Of a stretch of 64,000 nucleotides of DNA, positions 36,778 to 46,468 are shown in pieces. The DNA comes from Janthinobacterium sp. (GTDB lineage: Bacteria; Pseudomonadota; Gammaproteobacteria; Burkholderiales; Burkholderiaceae_D). Both the position numbers and the translations under genes were made by a program. Positions within the stretch are counted from its first letter, which is position 1. Each line of letters opens with the position of its first letter. Under the pieces are notes generated by a model that saw only the letters and a list, made by a program, of their open reading frames with translations, had not been told where the DNA came from and made no database searches. The stretch lies in contig NZ_RFSK01000012.1 in assembly GCF_009923995.1 (NCBI RefSeq), forward strand, positions 1 to 64,000. The letters run 5' to 3'.

Positions 36778-37467
36778 TCACCCCCCCAGTTTTTCCAGGC
36801 GATAACCATAACTGTAGACGGGCACGAGGCGGTAGCCGTGTTCCGGTTTCAGCTGCAACTTGTTGCGCACGCGCGAGACGTGGGTATCCATGGTGCGCGA
36901 CGGCAGGGCCGTATCGCGCTGCCACACGGCTTCATGGATGTAGGCGCGCGACAGGGGCCGGCCCAGGTTGCGGAAGAACAGCAGCGCCAGGGCGAATTCC
37001 TTGTGCGTCACGTCCAGCACTTCGCCATCGCGCAGCAGGCGGCCGGGGCGGGTTTCAAATGTGTAATGGCCGAATTGCAACTGTTCGGCGCCGTTCTGGC
37101 TGGGATAGGCCACGCGCAGCAGCGCCTGGGTGCGCAGGGTCAGTTCGCTGCGCCGCAGGGGCTTGATCATGTAGTCGTCGGCGCCGGCCGTCATGCCCGC
37201 CACCACGTCATCCTCGCCGGAGCTGTTGGTCATAAACAACACGGGCGCCTTGGGCGCCAGTTTTTCGCGTGCGCGGCGCAGCACTTCGGCGCCATCGAGG
37301 TCGCTGACATGCCAGTCGAGGATGAGCATGTCGCAACTGTCCTTGCGCAGCTGGCCCAGCATTTCCTTGCCACTCTGAAACTCGTGGCAAGCGTGGCCGG
37401 CGGCGGTGAGCACCTGGCAGATCAGTTCTGCCTGACTATGGTCGCTATCGAGTACGGCAATTCGCAT
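36778..37467 (-). CDS. OmpR-family response regulator (orphan)
   Basis: Two-component regulator of 229 residues: receiver domain with phospho-acceptor Asp in [12 protein letters not shown] (near residue 55), then a winged-helix DNA-binding domain with [12 protein letters not shown] and [19 protein letters not shown]. No histidine kinase is nearby. It is upstream of and codirectional with hemA (92-base gap) and divergent from the unknown gene at 37636. A perfect inverted repeat lies 25 bases before its start. Confidence 0.9.
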   Translation of the reverse strand: MRIAVLDSDHSQAELICQVLTAAGHACHEFQSGKEMLGQLRKDSCDMLILDWHVSDLDGAEVLRRAREKLAPKAPVLFMTNSSGEDDVVAGMTAGADDYMIKPLRRSELTLRTQALLRVAYPSQNGAEQLQFGHYTFETRPGRLLRDGEVLDVTHKEFALALLFFRNLGRPLSRAYIHEAVWQRDTALPSRTMDTHVSRVRNKLQLKPEHGYRLVPVYSYGYRLEKLGG

Positions 37468-37491
37468 AATGGGCTGAAGTGTGTAGCAACA

Positions 37492-37506
37492 AACAGACGG
37501 TCTGTT
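37492..37506. promoter_or_regulatory. Inverted repeat operator candidate AACAGAC-G-GTCTGTT
   Basis: Perfect 7-bp arms around a single G, 25 bases upstream of the orphan response regulator gene. Size and symmetry fit a dimeric helix-turn-helix repressor site, TetR-like. No matching regulator gene is in the window. Confidence 0.4.
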
Positions 37507-37635
37507 CTGCTTATCGTAATGTTAAGGAATGCTCAAGTGAAATATAACAGAGATTGCAACTGTGTCCAGCGAAATCGGCGGGCACCGTCTTTACGTTACA
37601 CTTGTTCATCTACCCCTACCAGCGGAGAAATGGCA

Positions 37636-38139
37636 ATGGCAGACAAGAGCAGCACCGATTGGACCCTGATACCGGGCAGCCGTGCCGAAATCGAGCAGGT
37701 GCGCGAGCGTTGCCGGCGCCTGGTGCAGCGGCGCGCCATGATGTCGGCCGGTGCCTCGGCCATCCCCATTCCCGGCATCGACCTGATGTCGGACGTGGGC
37801 CTGTTTTCCATGCTGATCAACGATATCAACCACGAATTCGGCCTCACGCCCGAGCAGATCGAGCGCCTCAATCCGCAGTTCAAGCTGATGGCCTACCGCG
37901 CGGCGGTGGGCATGGGCGGCATGCTGGTAGGAAAATTGGTGTCGCGCGAACTGATACTCCAGCTGCTCAAGCGCAGTGGCGTCAAGATTGCCACCAAGCA
38001 GGTGGCGCGCTTCGTGCCGTTTGCCGGCCAGGCGGTGGCGGCGGCGATCGGCTATGCCGTGTTCCGGCAGATCGGCAACCAGCACGTGAATGCCTGCGCC
38101 GCGGTGGCGCAGGAGTTGCTCACGGTGCGGCCGGATTAG
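37636..38139 (+). CDS. Unknown protein with glycine-rich helical hairpins (DUF697/EcsC-like)
   Basis: Protein of 167 residues. I prefer the ATG at 37636, 8 bases after GGAG. The ATG at 37630 is alternative. The sequence has a basic helix rich in Arg, then GASAIPIPGIDLMSDVGLFSMLINDI and a C-terminal RFVPFAGQAVAAAIGYAVFRQIG. These paired short hydrophobic helices with IPIPG recall the DUF697/EcsC-like group seen in membrane-associated proteins of unknown function. Assignment is tentative. Confidence 0.7.
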   Translation: MADKSSTDWTLIPGSRAEIEQVRERCRRLVQRRAMMSAGASAIPIPGIDLMSDVGLFSMLINDINHEFGLTPEQIERLNPQFKLMAYRAAVGMGGMLVGKLVSRELILQLLKRSGVKIATKQVARFVPFAGQAVAAAIGYAVFRQIGNQHVNACAAVAQELLTVRPD

Positions 38140-38183
38140 CCTGGAGCGCCCGTCCCGGGCGTGGCCAGGAGGGGCGAAAGGCA

Positions 38184-38435
38184 TCAGGCGTCAGGCAAGA
38201 CCACGTTGACGTCGAGTACTTCCAGGTTGCCCTGGCGGTCCAGCGAAATCTTGATGTCGTCGGCGTTGACCTTGGTGTACTTGGAAATGACGGCGATCAG
38301 TTCCTTGTGCAGGGCGGGCAGGAAATCCGGACCATCGCGTCCGCTGCGTTCGCGGGCGATGATGATCTGCAGGCGTTCCTTGGCCGCGGTGGCCGTCTTC
38401 GGCTTGGGGGGGAACAGGAAAGAAAGCAAGGCCAT
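38184..38435 (-). CDS. minE: Cell division topological specificity factor MinE
   Basis: Small protein of 83 residues that stimulates the MinD ATPase and drives Min oscillation to place the division site at midcell. It begins [15 protein letters not shown] (membrane-binding N-terminus), then [15 protein letters not shown], the MinD-contact strand, and ends with the dimerisation domain [11 protein letters not shown]. The start is one base from the minD stop. The open frame can run into minD but only this part is MinE-like. Confidence 0.95.
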   Translation of the reverse strand: MALLSFLFPPKPKTATAAKERLQIIIARERSGRDGPDFLPALHKELIAVISKYTKVNADDIKISLDRQGNLEVLDVNVVLPDA

Positions 38436-38436
38436 A

Positions 38437-39252
38437 TCACTTCGCCCCAAAAATGCGCTGGAGTAATCCAGGCTTTTCATAGTTGGTAAAGCGCAACTCG
38501 ACATCTTCGCCGAGGAAACGCGAAACCACGTCTTCATAGGCTTGCGCCACGTCCGTGCCCTTGAAATGGATGGCCGGGTTGCCCTGGTTCGAGGCGGCCA
38601 GCACTTGCTCCGATTCGGGAATGATGCCCACCAGCGGGATGCGCAGGATTTCCTGCACGTCCTGGTAGGACAGCATTTCATCCGATTCCACGCGTTTCGG
38701 CGAGTAGCGGGTGATCAGGAGGTGTTCCTTGACGGGTTCGCCGCCCGTCTGCGCGCGGCGCGACTTGGCTTGCAGGATGCCGAGGATGCGGTCCGAATCG
38801 CGTACGGACGACACTTCCGGGTTGGTGACGATGATGGCTTCGTCGGCAAACGTCAGCGCCATCAGCGCGCCATGCTCGATGCCGGCCGGCGAATCGCAGA
38901 TGATGAACTCGAAACCCATGTTGATCAGGTCGTTCAACACGCGTTCCACGCCTTCTTCCGACAGGGCATCCTTGTCGCGCGTCTGCGAGGCGGGCAGGAT
39001 GAACAGGTTGTCGCAGTGCTTGTCCTTGATCAAGGCCTGGTTCAGGGTGGCCTCTTTATTGATCACATTGATCAGGTCGTAGACGACGCGGCGCTCGCAA
39101 CCCATGATCAGGTCGAGGTTGCGCAGGCCCACGTCGAAGTCGAGCACGGCTGTCTTGTGGCCGCGCATGGCCAGGCCAGTGGAAAAACTGGCGCTAGAGG
39201 TCGTCTTGCCGACACCGCCCTTGCCGGACGTCACAACAATAATTCTTGCCAC
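38437..39252 (-). CDS. minD: Septum site-determining ATPase MinD
   Basis: Membrane-associated ATPase of 271 residues that recruits MinC and oscillates with MinE. It has the deviant Walker A motif [10 protein letters not shown] at residues 9-18, and [10 protein letters not shown] and DSPAGIE motifs. The C-terminal amphipathic helix ([12 protein letters not shown]) is the membrane-targeting sequence. Middle gene of minCDE. Confidence 0.97.
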   Translation of the reverse strand: MARIIVVTSGKGGVGKTTSSASFSTGLAMRGHKTAVLDFDVGLRNLDLIMGCERRVVYDLINVINKEATLNQALIKDKHCDNLFILPASQTRDKDALSEEGVERVLNDLINMGFEFIICDSPAGIEHGALMALTFADEAIIVTNPEVSSVRDSDRILGILQAKSRRAQTGGEPVKEHLLITRYSPKRVESDEMLSYQDVQEILRIPLVGIIPESEQVLAASNQGNPAIHFKGTDVAQAYEDVVSRFLGEDVELRFTNYEKPGLLQRIFGAK

Positions 39253-39289
39253 AAATAATCCTTTTCAGATATCTCTTGAATTGTGCAGC

Positions 39290-40033
39290 TTAAGAGCGGT
39301 TCACGGGAGTGACCGGATTGACAGAGTGTATATCGATTCTGTCTCCAGCCAAACGAATTTGCGCGGGTCCGCGCGCCATTTCTGGGGGGAAACCATCCTC
39401 GAACGTGCGGTACACGCCGGCGATCGAGACCAGTTCCGGTTCCATGGCCAGCGCGAAGATGCGTGCCTGGGCATTGCCCGAGGCGCCGGCCAGCGCGCGG
39501 CCGTACAGCGAGGAATACACGTGGATGCTGCCGTCGGCGATGATTTCGGCGCCATTGTTGACGACGGCCGTGATGATCAGGTCGCAGCCGCGCGCATAGA
39601 TGCGCTGGCCGGCCCGCACGGGCGTGTCGACCACCATCACCTGCGCTTCGGCGCCGGACTGGGCGGCGGCCGTCGGGCCATCCTTGGGCGGCGCATCGTC
39701 GCGCGTCTTGCCGCTGTCCAGGCTCAGGCCTTGCGCCAGGATGGCCTCGTGCATCTCGGCCGGCGCATTGCGCACGGCCACGGCATTCAAACGGTATTTT
39801 TTCAGCAGGGCCACCAGCGCGGCCCAGTCGACGGGCGTGCTGCCGGACGGCAGGGCGGCCACGTCCAGCACGGCCAGGTCGTCCTCGAAAAAGTCCGCTA
39901 CGCCTCCTGTCATGTCGTGCAAGGCGGCATCGAGTGCCTGCGTATCGGCGCTATGCAGGATGGCGGAGACAGCGACGACGGTGGAAATCTTGATTTCAAT
40001 AGGCTTCTGCGACGGGCTTTTGGACATAAACAT
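39290..40033 (-). CDS. minC: Septum formation inhibitor MinC
   Basis: Inhibitor of FtsZ ring assembly, 247 residues. The N-terminal FtsZ-binding domain is followed by an Ala/Pro-rich linker. The C-terminal beta-helix binds MinD (GQRIYARGCDLIITAVVNNGAEIIADG, with YGRALAGASG). It is first in the minCDE operon, 37 bases before minD. Confidence 0.95.
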   Translation of the reverse strand: MFMSKSPSQKPIEIKISTVVAVSAILHSADTQALDAALHDMTGGVADFFEDDLAVLDVAALPSGSTPVDWAALVALLKKYRLNAVAVRNAPAEMHEAILAQGLSLDSGKTRDDAPPKDGPTAAAQSGAEAQVMVVDTPVRAGQRIYARGCDLIITAVVNNGAEIIADGSIHVYSSLYGRALAGASGNAQARIFALAMEPELVSIAGVYRTFEDGFPPEMARGPAQIRLAGDRIDIHSVNPVTPVNRS

Positions 40034-40408
40034 TTAATCAAGGTGAAACTGCGGCAGGCCAGATGTTCCGTACGGCAACAATGGGAGCAGTAAATTTCTT
40101 GCATTCTACTGCAAAAAAATCGGCATCAGGGGCCTGGCGCGTGCTATTCCGCAGGGCAACACCTACTTCATGTCAAAAAAACCGGGCGGCGCCCCGAAAG
40201 CAGCCGAGAATGCGCCCTGACGGCGCTGTTCCTGGATCAAGCGGCGCGCATCTGCTGCGCCGTCTCCGCCCTGGATTGCTTGTGATAACATTAACAATGA
40301 AGCAACTGCACCTTATCTGCTGGGTGAAAGTCCCCGCAAGAAATCATCGCCTGAAATGGAAGGTTCAGCTTCCGCAGGCACAACAATAAAAATGCATGGC
40401 TTTGCACG
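40034..40408. other. 375-base intergenic region upstream of minC
   Basis: Holds the minC promoter region and the leader of the plus-strand orphan gene. I see A-runs and a TTGCAG...TACTGC hexamer pair on the minus strand that could serve minC, but no confident promoter, RNA gene or repeat. A 108-residue open frame here has no coding look. Confidence 0.5.
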
Positions 40409-40795
40409 ATGAAAAAGAATAGGTTCGGGTTTTTATTTGTTTTTATTTGCATCTCCCTACTTTTACTCCAGGAGAAATATAGAGCGCCATCGACGAAGCA
40501 TTTCTATCTTGCGCTCAAAATACAGGGGACATCACTGCACAAGTATATTGTTGACTGTGGAGGCGCAAGTGGCGGGGTGATTGCGGAAACGTGCCTGCTC
40601 AGTGGCGAACCGGATGTCGGCGAAATCGATGCGGCATTAAAGAATACCCAATGGCGGGATTTTTCTGACAACAGGGATGCCCTGTCTTATTACCGCGGGT
40701 GGTGCAAGGAGCATGCCCGCATATATCTCGGTCGAGGAAAGAAAGGCTGGCAAATCACCTACTTGTTTGACATGGCTTTTCAATGTCCTGACTGA
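40409..40795 (+). CDS. Orphan membrane-anchored hypothetical protein
   Basis: Protein of 128 residues, family not recognised. The N-terminus is a single TM helix or uncleaved signal (MKKNRFGFLFVFICISLLLL), followed by a soluble domain with four cysteines (VDCGG, ETCLL, GWCKE, FQCPD) that could form periplasmic disulfides. The gene is visibly poorer in GC than its neighbours and uses many AT-ending codons. Its ribosome binding site is weak. Together these point to acquisition by transfer or a recent, weakly selected gene. It is followed by a terminator. Confidence 0.65.
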   Translation: MKKNRFGFLFVFICISLLLLQEKYRAPSTKHFYLALKIQGTSLHKYIVDCGGASGGVIAETCLLSGEPDVGEIDAALKNTQWRDFSDNRDALSYYRGWCKEHARIYLGRGKKGWQITYLFDMAFQCPD

Positions 40796-40826
40796 AGTTG
40801 CTATATGAACAGTCTGTGCATGGGAG

Positions 40827-40868
40827 AAAACGGGGGCGGCTGCGGCAGTGCAGGCGCCCCCGTTTTTT
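40827..40868. terminator. Bidirectional intrinsic terminator between orphan gene and metE
   Basis: Stem AAAACGGGGGCG/CGCCCCCGTTTT with 16-base loop, followed by T6 on the plus strand. It lies between two convergent genes. Confidence 0.85.
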
Positions 40869-40911
40869 CCATGGCGCTATTGGCGCAGCTGAGAGGGCGG
40901 TACTGCAGCGC

Positions 40912-43224
40912 TTAGCCGGCGCGCATCTGCTTTGCCGCCGCCACCATATTGCGCAAGGCCGCTTCCGTTTCCGCCCAGCCCCGCGTCTTCAGGCCGCAGT
41001 CCGGGTTGACCCATAAATGGGCGGGCGGGATGACGGCGCTGGCCTTTTGCAGCAGGCGCACCATGTCGACGGTCGTGGGTATGCGCGGCGAGTGGATGTC
41101 GTACACGCCGGGGCCGATCTCGTTCGGGTACTGGAAGTCGCCAAAGCCCGCCAGCAGCTCCATGTCCGAGCGGCTCGTCTCGATGGTGATCACGTCCGCA
41201 TCCATGGCGGCGATCTGCGGCAGGATGTCGTTGAACTGCGCATAGCACATGTGCGTGTGGATCTGCGTCGTGTCGCTGACCACCGAGGCGGCGATGCGGA
41301 AGGCGCGCGTGGCCCAGTCCAGGTAGGCGTCCCACTGGCCGCGGCGCAGGGGCAAGCCTTCGCGGATGGCTGGCTCGTCGATCTGGATGATGCCGATACC
41401 GGCCGTTTCCAGGTCTTCCACCTCGTCGCGGATGGCCAGGGCCAGCTGCAGCGCCGTCCTGGCGCGGGGCTGGTCGTCGCGCACGAACGACCATTGCAGG
41501 ATGGTGACGGGGCCCGTCAGCATGCCTTTCATGGGTTTGCGCGTCAGGCTTTGCGCGTGCACCGTCCAGGCGACCGTCATGGCGGCCGGGCGCTGCACGT
41601 CGCCGTAGATGATGGGCGGCTTGACGCAGCGCGAACCGTACGATTGCACCCAGCCCAGGCGGGTAAACACGAAGCCATCGAGCTGTTCGCCGAAGTATTC
41701 CACCATGTCGTTGCGCTCCGCCTCGCCATGCACGAGCACGTCCAGGCCCAGCGCTTCCTGGCGGCCCACGGCGTGGGCGATCTCGGCGCGCATCTGCCGT
41801 GCGTAGTCGGCGGTGCTGAGTTCACCCCGCTTGTGGCTGGCGCGGGCGGCGCGGATGGCCGCCGTTTGCGGGAAGGAGCCGATGGTGGTCGTGGGGAAAT
41901 CGGGCAGTTGCAGGCGGGCGCGCTGCACGGCCTGGCGCTGGGGGAAGCTGGAATCGCGGCGGTCGGCGGTGGGCGACAGCGCCTGCAGGCGCTGCGCCAC
42001 GGGCGCGCGATGCACGCGGGCGCTGGCGCGGCGGCCGGCGATGGCCAGGCGCGAAATAGCCAGGGCCGTCGTGTCGGGCTGGCCGGCGAGCGCACCCTTC
42101 AGCAGGGAAAGCTCTTCCAGCTTTTCCGTGGCAAACGCCAGCCAGCTCCGGATTTCCCCGTCGAGCGCCGTTTCCCCTTCCAGGCTGAACGGCACGTGCA
42201 ACAGGGAGCACGACGGCGCCAGCCACAGGTGGCCGTTGCGCCTGGCCGCCAGCGGCTGCAGCACGGCCAGGGCCGCGTCGAGGTCGGTGCGCCAGACATT
42301 GCGCCCGTCGACGATGCCGATCGACAAGACTTTATGCGCAGGCAGCCAGTCCGTGACGCTGACCAGCTCGTGCGGCGCGCGGATGCCGTCCACGTGCAGG
42401 CCGGCCACGGGCAGGCGGCAAGCGAGGCTGAGGTTTTCTTCCAGCGGCGAGAAATACGTGGCCAGCAGGATATTCACGCCCACCTGGTTCAGCTGCCAGT
42501 AGGTGCTTTCAAAGGCGCTGCGCCACGCGTGGGGCAAGTCCAGGCCCAGGATGGGCTCGTCGACCTGCACCCAGGCCACGCCCTGCCGTTTCAGGCGGTC
42601 GAGCAGGGCGCCATACACGGGCAGCAATTGTTCCAGCAGGGCCAGGCGGTCGAAACCAGGCGTCTTTTCCTTGCCCAGCCACAGGAAGGTGAGGGGACCG
42701 ATGAGGGCCGCCTTGACCCGGTGGCCCAGCGCCTGCGCCTCGGCCACTTCGTCGAACAGGCGCTCGCAAGCCAGCGAAAAGCGCGTCAGCGGCGACCATT
42801 CGGGCACCAGGTAATGGTAATTCGTGTCAAACCACTTGGTCATTTCCAGCGCGTGGTCGCTGGCGTCCTGCGCGGGGTGGCCGTGGCTGCAGCCGGCGTG
42901 GGCTGTGTGCGTGTCTGCGCCGCGCGCCATGGTGAAGTAGCGCGACAGCGGCGATTGCTGCGCATCAAAGTGGAAACGGGCCGGTTCGCAGCCCAGCAGC
43001 TGGATATGGCTGGCCACCTGGTCGTAAAAGGCGAAGTCGCCCACGGTGACGTAGTCGAGGCCGGCGTCGCGCTGCTGCGCCCAGTGGCGCGCGCGCAATT
43101 GCTGCCCCGCCGCTTCCAGGTCCGCCTCGGACAGGTCGCCGCGCCAGTGGCTTTCCAGCGCCGATTTCAGTTCGCGCGCGGCGCCGATGCGGGGAAAACC
43201 AAGAATATGCGTGTGGATGGTCAT
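40912..43224 (-). CDS. metE: Cobalamin-independent methionine synthase
   Basis: Transfers methyl from 5-methyltetrahydropteroyl-triglutamate to homocysteine, with zinc (770 residues from [11 protein letters not shown]. coli is 753). The upstream frame to 43422 is rejected because it runs through the metR promoter region. The C-terminal half has zinc ligands in HTHMCYAQF, the conserved [10 protein letters not shown] and [11 protein letters not shown]. The N-terminal half is the paralogous barrel, starting [16 protein letters not shown]. It is divergent from metR and expected to be activated by MetR with homocysteine. Confidence 0.96.
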   Translation of the reverse strand: MTIHTHILGFPRIGAARELKSALESHWRGDLSEADLEAAGQQLRARHWAQQRDAGLDYVTVGDFAFYDQVASHIQLLGCEPARFHFDAQQSPLSRYFTMARGADTHTAHAGCSHGHPAQDASDHALEMTKWFDTNYHYLVPEWSPLTRFSLACERLFDEVAEAQALGHRVKAALIGPLTFLWLGKEKTPGFDRLALLEQLLPVYGALLDRLKRQGVAWVQVDEPILGLDLPHAWRSAFESTYWQLNQVGVNILLATYFSPLEENLSLACRLPVAGLHVDGIRAPHELVSVTDWLPAHKVLSIGIVDGRNVWRTDLDAALAVLQPLAARRNGHLWLAPSCSLLHVPFSLEGETALDGEIRSWLAFATEKLEELSLLKGALAGQPDTTALAISRLAIAGRRASARVHRAPVAQRLQALSPTADRRDSSFPQRQAVQRARLQLPDFPTTTIGSFPQTAAIRAARASHKRGELSTADYARQMRAEIAHAVGRQEALGLDVLVHGEAERNDMVEYFGEQLDGFVFTRLGWVQSYGSRCVKPPIIYGDVQRPAAMTVAWTVHAQSLTRKPMKGMLTGPVTILQWSFVRDDQPRARTALQLALAIRDEVEDLETAGIGIIQIDEPAIREGLPLRRGQWDAYLDWATRAFRIAASVVSDTTQIHTHMCYAQFNDILPQIAAMDADVITIETSRSDMELLAGFGDFQYPNEIGPGVYDIHSPRIPTTVDMVRLLQKASAVIPPAHLWVNPDCGLKTRGWAETEAALRNMVAAAKQMRAG

Positions 43225-43275
43225 GATGTCATCGAGATTTAATGTGGATGCGCTAGAGTGTGCGGCAATCTGGTC

Positions 43276-43281
43276 TATAAT
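43276..43281 (+). promoter_or_regulatory. -10 box for metR
   Basis: A perfect TATAAT, 61 bases before the metR start codon on the plus strand. No convincing -35 lies 16-18 bases upstream, so the promoter may be weak or assisted. Confidence 0.4.
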
Positions 43282-43308
43282 CAAAACGAAACATTTTGCC
43301 GAATAACA

Positions 43309-43321
43309 TGAAAATAATTCA
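43309..43321. promoter_or_regulatory. MetR binding site
   Basis: TGAA-AATAA-TTCA, an exact match to the MetR consensus TGAA-N5-TTCA, in the metE-metR intergenic region, 85 bases upstream of the metE start. Confidence 0.85.
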
Positions 43322-43342
43322 CGTCCATCTCCTCCTGCCCCG

Positions 43343-44251
43343 ATGCTAGAAATCCGCCACCTGCGCACCCTGAGTGCCTTGCGTTCGTCCGGCAGCCTGG
43401 TGCGCGCCGCGCAGCTGCTCAACCTGACCCAGTCGGCGCTGTCGCACCAGATCCGCCTGCTGGAAGAGCGCTATCACGCGCCCTTGTTCGAGCGTAAGTC
43501 CATGCCCATCGCCTTCACGGCCACGGGCAGCCGCCTGCTGGAGCTGGCCGACAAGCTGCTGCCCGAGATCGAGCTGGCCGAGCGCGACGTGGCGCGCCTG
43601 TCGCAGGGCGACAAGGGGCAGTTGCGCGTGGCGCTGGAATGCCATACCTGTTTCGACTGGCTCATGCCCGTCATGGATGCGTTCCGCCAGCGCTGGCCGG
43701 AAGTGGAGATCGATCTGGTGTCCGGCTTTCACAGCGAGCCGGCGGACTTGCTGCGCTCGGGCGAGGCGGATCTCGTGATCGGCTCGCCGTACGGCCCCGA
43801 TTTCACCGTGTTTCCCCTGTTCCGCTTTGAAATGCTGGTGGTGATGGCGCAGAAGCACCGGCTGCAGGCGCAGCGGCGGCTGGCGGCGGCCGACTTCACG
43901 GGCGAGACGCTGATCACCTATCCCGTGCCGGAAGAGCGCATTGACCTGATCCGCGAAGTGCTGCGCCCCGCCGGCATCGAATTCGAGCGCCGCACGGCGG
44001 AACTGACGGTGGCCGTGCTGCAGCTGGTGGCGAGCCGGCGCGGCATCGCCGCCTTGCCGAACTGGGCCATCAAGAATTACGTGGATTACGATTATGTGGT
44101 GGCGCGCCCCGTGGGCGAGCACGGCTTGTGGAGCGACCTGTATGTGTCCGTGCCCGACCATCTGCAGGACAAGGCGTATGTGCGCGATTTCGTCAGCGTG
44201 ATACGGGAACAGTGCGCCGCCACGCTCGATGGTATCAAGTTGCTGTCCTGA
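43343..44251 (+). CDS. metR: LysR-type methionine regulator MetR
   Basis: Transcription factor of 302 residues with winged helix-turn-helix at the N-terminus ([37 protein letters not shown]) and an effector domain responding to homocysteine in known MetR. Divergence from metE and an exact MetR box in the gap make the assignment firm. Confidence 0.93.
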   Translation: MLEIRHLRTLSALRSSGSLVRAAQLLNLTQSALSHQIRLLEERYHAPLFERKSMPIAFTATGSRLLELADKLLPEIELAERDVARLSQGDKGQLRVALECHTCFDWLMPVMDAFRQRWPEVEIDLVSGFHSEPADLLRSGEADLVIGSPYGPDFTVFPLFRFEMLVVMAQKHRLQAQRRLAAADFTGETLITYPVPEERIDLIREVLRPAGIEFERRTAELTVAVLQLVASRRGIAALPNWAIKNYVDYDYVVARPVGEHGLWSDLYVSVPDHLQDKAYVRDFVSVIREQCAATLDGIKLLS

Positions 44252-44285
44252 GCCACGCGAGTCGGCAACAAACCAACAGAAAAGC

Positions 44286-44327
44286 TTGAGATATATCAAG
44301 GTTTAGCAAGGAACCGCCGCTTACAGT
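44286..44327 (+). promoter_or_regulatory. FNR/Anr-type box and -10 upstream of phasin gene
   Basis: TTGAG-ATAT-ATCAA (44286-44299) matches the FNR/Anr consensus TTGAT-N4-ATCAA at 9 of 10 positions. A TACAGT -10 element (44322-44327, four of six bases) implies a start near 44334, which places the box centre about 41.5 bases upstream. That is exactly the class II FNR activation geometry. Confidence 0.65.
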
Positions 44328-44379
44328 GGAGTACTGTGCGGCGCAACATGGCACCGCCTTCAAATTGGGGAGGAACGAA

Positions 44380-44865
44380 ATGTTTTCATTTTCCGAGCAA
44401 TGGGCACTGGCCGGCAAGGCCGTGGTGGAAGCGCAATGGATCAGCGCGCAAGCGTATGCGCAGGCGGCGTTCGACAGCGGCGCCAGCGTGCTCGACTTGC
44501 AGCTCGACGCGGCCCGCACGGCGCTGGCTGCCGCTACGGTAGCGGGCAATCAGCTGCTGTCGGCGAAAGACCCGCAAGCCCTGCTGCAATTGTCGCGCAC
44601 GCAGTCGCAGCTGGCCATGGAGCGCATCGGTGCGTATGGCCGCCAGGCAAAGGATGTTGCCCAAGAAACCCAGGAGAAATTTGCCACCGTGACAAAGGGT
44701 GAGTTTGCTGCATCGCGTCAAAAAATGGATGAGCTGTTGCAGGTGGTAAAGCAAACCCCCGTACCCCTGATTATTCCCTTCAATAATTTTCTAAAAACCC
44801 CTTTCGGCGCTGCCGATGAAGGGTATGATAAAAATAAACACACGCGTCCGGCAAGCCGGACGTAA
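44380..44865 (+). CDS. phaP: Phasin family protein
   Basis: Predicted PHB-granule coat protein of 161 residues. I choose the ATG at 44380, which follows GGGGAGGAA. The frame extends upstream, but not with a good start. It starts MFSFSEQWALAGKAVVEAQ and is almost all amphipathic helix with heptad-like Ala spacing, as in Phasin_2 proteins. It is followed by phaA. No phaC synthase gene is in the window. Confidence 0.85.
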   Translation: MFSFSEQWALAGKAVVEAQWISAQAYAQAAFDSGASVLDLQLDAARTALAAATVAGNQLLSAKDPQALLQLSRTQSQLAMERIGAYGRQAKDVAQETQEKFATVTKGEFAASRQKMDELLQVVKQTPVPLIIPFNNFLKTPFGAADEGYDKNKHTRPASRT

Positions 44866-45078
44866 GCGCGTCGCGGCCCGGGCTGCGGCTATCCGCCGCG
44901 CCAGGCCGCCCGCCGCCACCGCAGGGCAGGCAGACATCGTTGCCGCCTGCGGTGCGGCGCTGGAACTGTGGCACCTGCCACGCTAGAATGAAACACAGCC
45001 CGCTGTGTCTTCGCGAATTCATTGGATTGTTTTAGCACCTTGACCTTGGCCCTCGTGGCCTGCATATCGGAGAAATAA

Positions 45079-46257
45079 ATGGATGATGTCGTAATCGTGG
45101 CCGCCGGCCGTACCGCAGTCGGCAAATTCGGTGGCAGTCTGGCCAAGATTCCTGCGTCCGAACTGGGCGCACATGTAATCAAGGGCTTGCTGGCGCAAAC
45201 CGGCATCGACCCGAACCTGATCGGCGAAGCCATCCTGGGCCAGGTGCTGACGGCCGCCGTCGGCCAGAACGCCGCGCGCCAGGCCGTCATCAAGGCCGGC
45301 TTGCCGAGCAGCATACCCGCGTTCACCATCAATAAAGTCTGCGGCAGCGGCCTGAAGGCCACGCACCTGGCGGCGCAGGCGATCAAGTGCGGCGACGCCA
45401 ACATCATCATCGCCGGCGGCCAGGAAAACATGAGCGCCTCGCCGCACGCGATGAACGGTTCGCGCGACGGTTTCCGCATGGGCGACTTCAAGATGATTGA
45501 CACCATGATCGTCGACGGCCTGTGGGACGTGTACAACCAGTACCACATGGGCATCACGGCGGAAAACGTCGCCAAGAAATACGAAGTGACGCGCGCCGAG
45601 CAGGATGAGTTCGCCCTGCAGTCGCAGCTGAAGGCGGAAGCGGCGCACAAGGCGGGCAAGTTCAAGGATGAAATCCTGCCGCTGGAAATCACCAGCAAGA
45701 AAGGCACCGTCGTCTTCGACAGCGATGAATACATCAAGCCCGGTTCGACCCTGGAATCGCTGGCCGGCCTGCGCCCCGCGTTCGCCAAGGACGGCACCGT
45801 CACGGCGGGCAACGCCTCCGGCCTGAACGACGGCGCCGCCGCCGTCATCATGATGTCCGCCTCGCAAGCGAAGGAACTGGGCCTCAAGCCGCTGGCACGC
45901 ATCAAGGCCTACGCCTCGTCGGGCCTGGACCCGGCCGTCATGGGCATGGGTCCCGTCTCGGCCTCGCGCCTGTGCCTGAAAAAGGCCGGCTGGACGCATG
46001 AAGAACTGGACTTGATGGAAATCAACGAAGCGTTTGCCGCGCAAGCGATTGCCGTCAACAAGGAAATGGGCTGGGATACCAGCAAGATCAACGTGAACGG
46101 CGGCGCGATTGCCATCGGCCACCCGATCGGCGCCTCGGGCGCGCGCATCCTGGTCACCCTGATCCACGAAATGATACGCCGCGACGCCAAGAAAGGCCTG
46201 GCCGCACTGTGCATCGGCGGCGGCATGGGCGTGGCCCTGGCCATCGAACGCGACTAG
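45079..46257 (+). CDS. phaA: Acetyl-CoA C-acetyltransferase (beta-ketothiolase)
   Basis: Condenses two acetyl-CoA to acetoacetyl-CoA (392 residues). Active-site residues: acylated C88 in [10 protein letters not shown], a His in [14 protein letters not shown], and the second Cys in [19 protein letters not shown] ribosome binding site is 8 bases upstream. The neighbours phasin and phaB indicate PHB synthesis, although the same enzyme could serve other acetoacetyl-CoA needs. Confidence 0.93.
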   Translation: MDDVVIVAAGRTAVGKFGGSLAKIPASELGAHVIKGLLAQTGIDPNLIGEAILGQVLTAAVGQNAARQAVIKAGLPSSIPAFTINKVCGSGLKATHLAAQAIKCGDANIIIAGGQENMSASPHAMNGSRDGFRMGDFKMIDTMIVDGLWDVYNQYHMGITAENVAKKYEVTRAEQDEFALQSQLKAEAAHKAGKFKDEILPLEITSKKGTVVFDSDEYIKPGSTLESLAGLRPAFAKDGTVTAGNASGLNDGAAAVIMMSASQAKELGLKPLARIKAYASSGLDPAVMGMGPVSASRLCLKKAGWTHEELDLMEINEAFAAQAIAVNKEMGWDTSKINVNGGAIAIGHPIGASGARILVTLIHEMIRRDAKKGLAALCIGGGMGVALAIERD

Positions 46258-46277
46258 GTAGCTGGCACCGCACCCAA

Positions 46278-46371
46278 GCTACTGCGCGGCGCGCTTTGCG
46301 GCCTGCGATGCTCACCGTGCTCCAGCACGGTTGCGCTTCTTGGCCACAAATCATCGTCGCTCGCTACGCTT
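46278..46371. repeat. Intergenic repeat family B, copy 3
   Basis: Between phaA and phaB. Shares CTACTGC, GCTTTGCGGCCT, CGATGCTCAC, CGCTTCT and GCTCGCTACG with the copy at 18281-18384. It contains the perfect hairpin ACCGTGCT-CC-AGCACGGT (46314-46331). Confidence 0.7.
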
Positions 46372-46468
46372 GAGTGCGATGCGGTACGCCGCTGTCACGC
46401 GGCGGTTGTGGATTGCTTTCATTAGATTATTAACTTTTTAGCAACAGAACGACACTGAGGGGATGAAA

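Noticed and set aside
36686-36925. Upstream extension of hemA
   Set aside because: The residues before MQLLAVGL are not HemA-like and overlap the neighbouring regulator gene.
40322-40334. GGTGAAAGTCCCC resembling group II intron or riboswitch sequences
   Set aside because: Only a short match with no supporting helices or intron-encoded protein.
40063-40389. 108-residue open frame upstream of the orphan gene
   Set aside because: No ribosome binding site, Arg/Pro-rich random-looking sequence, covers the minC promoter.
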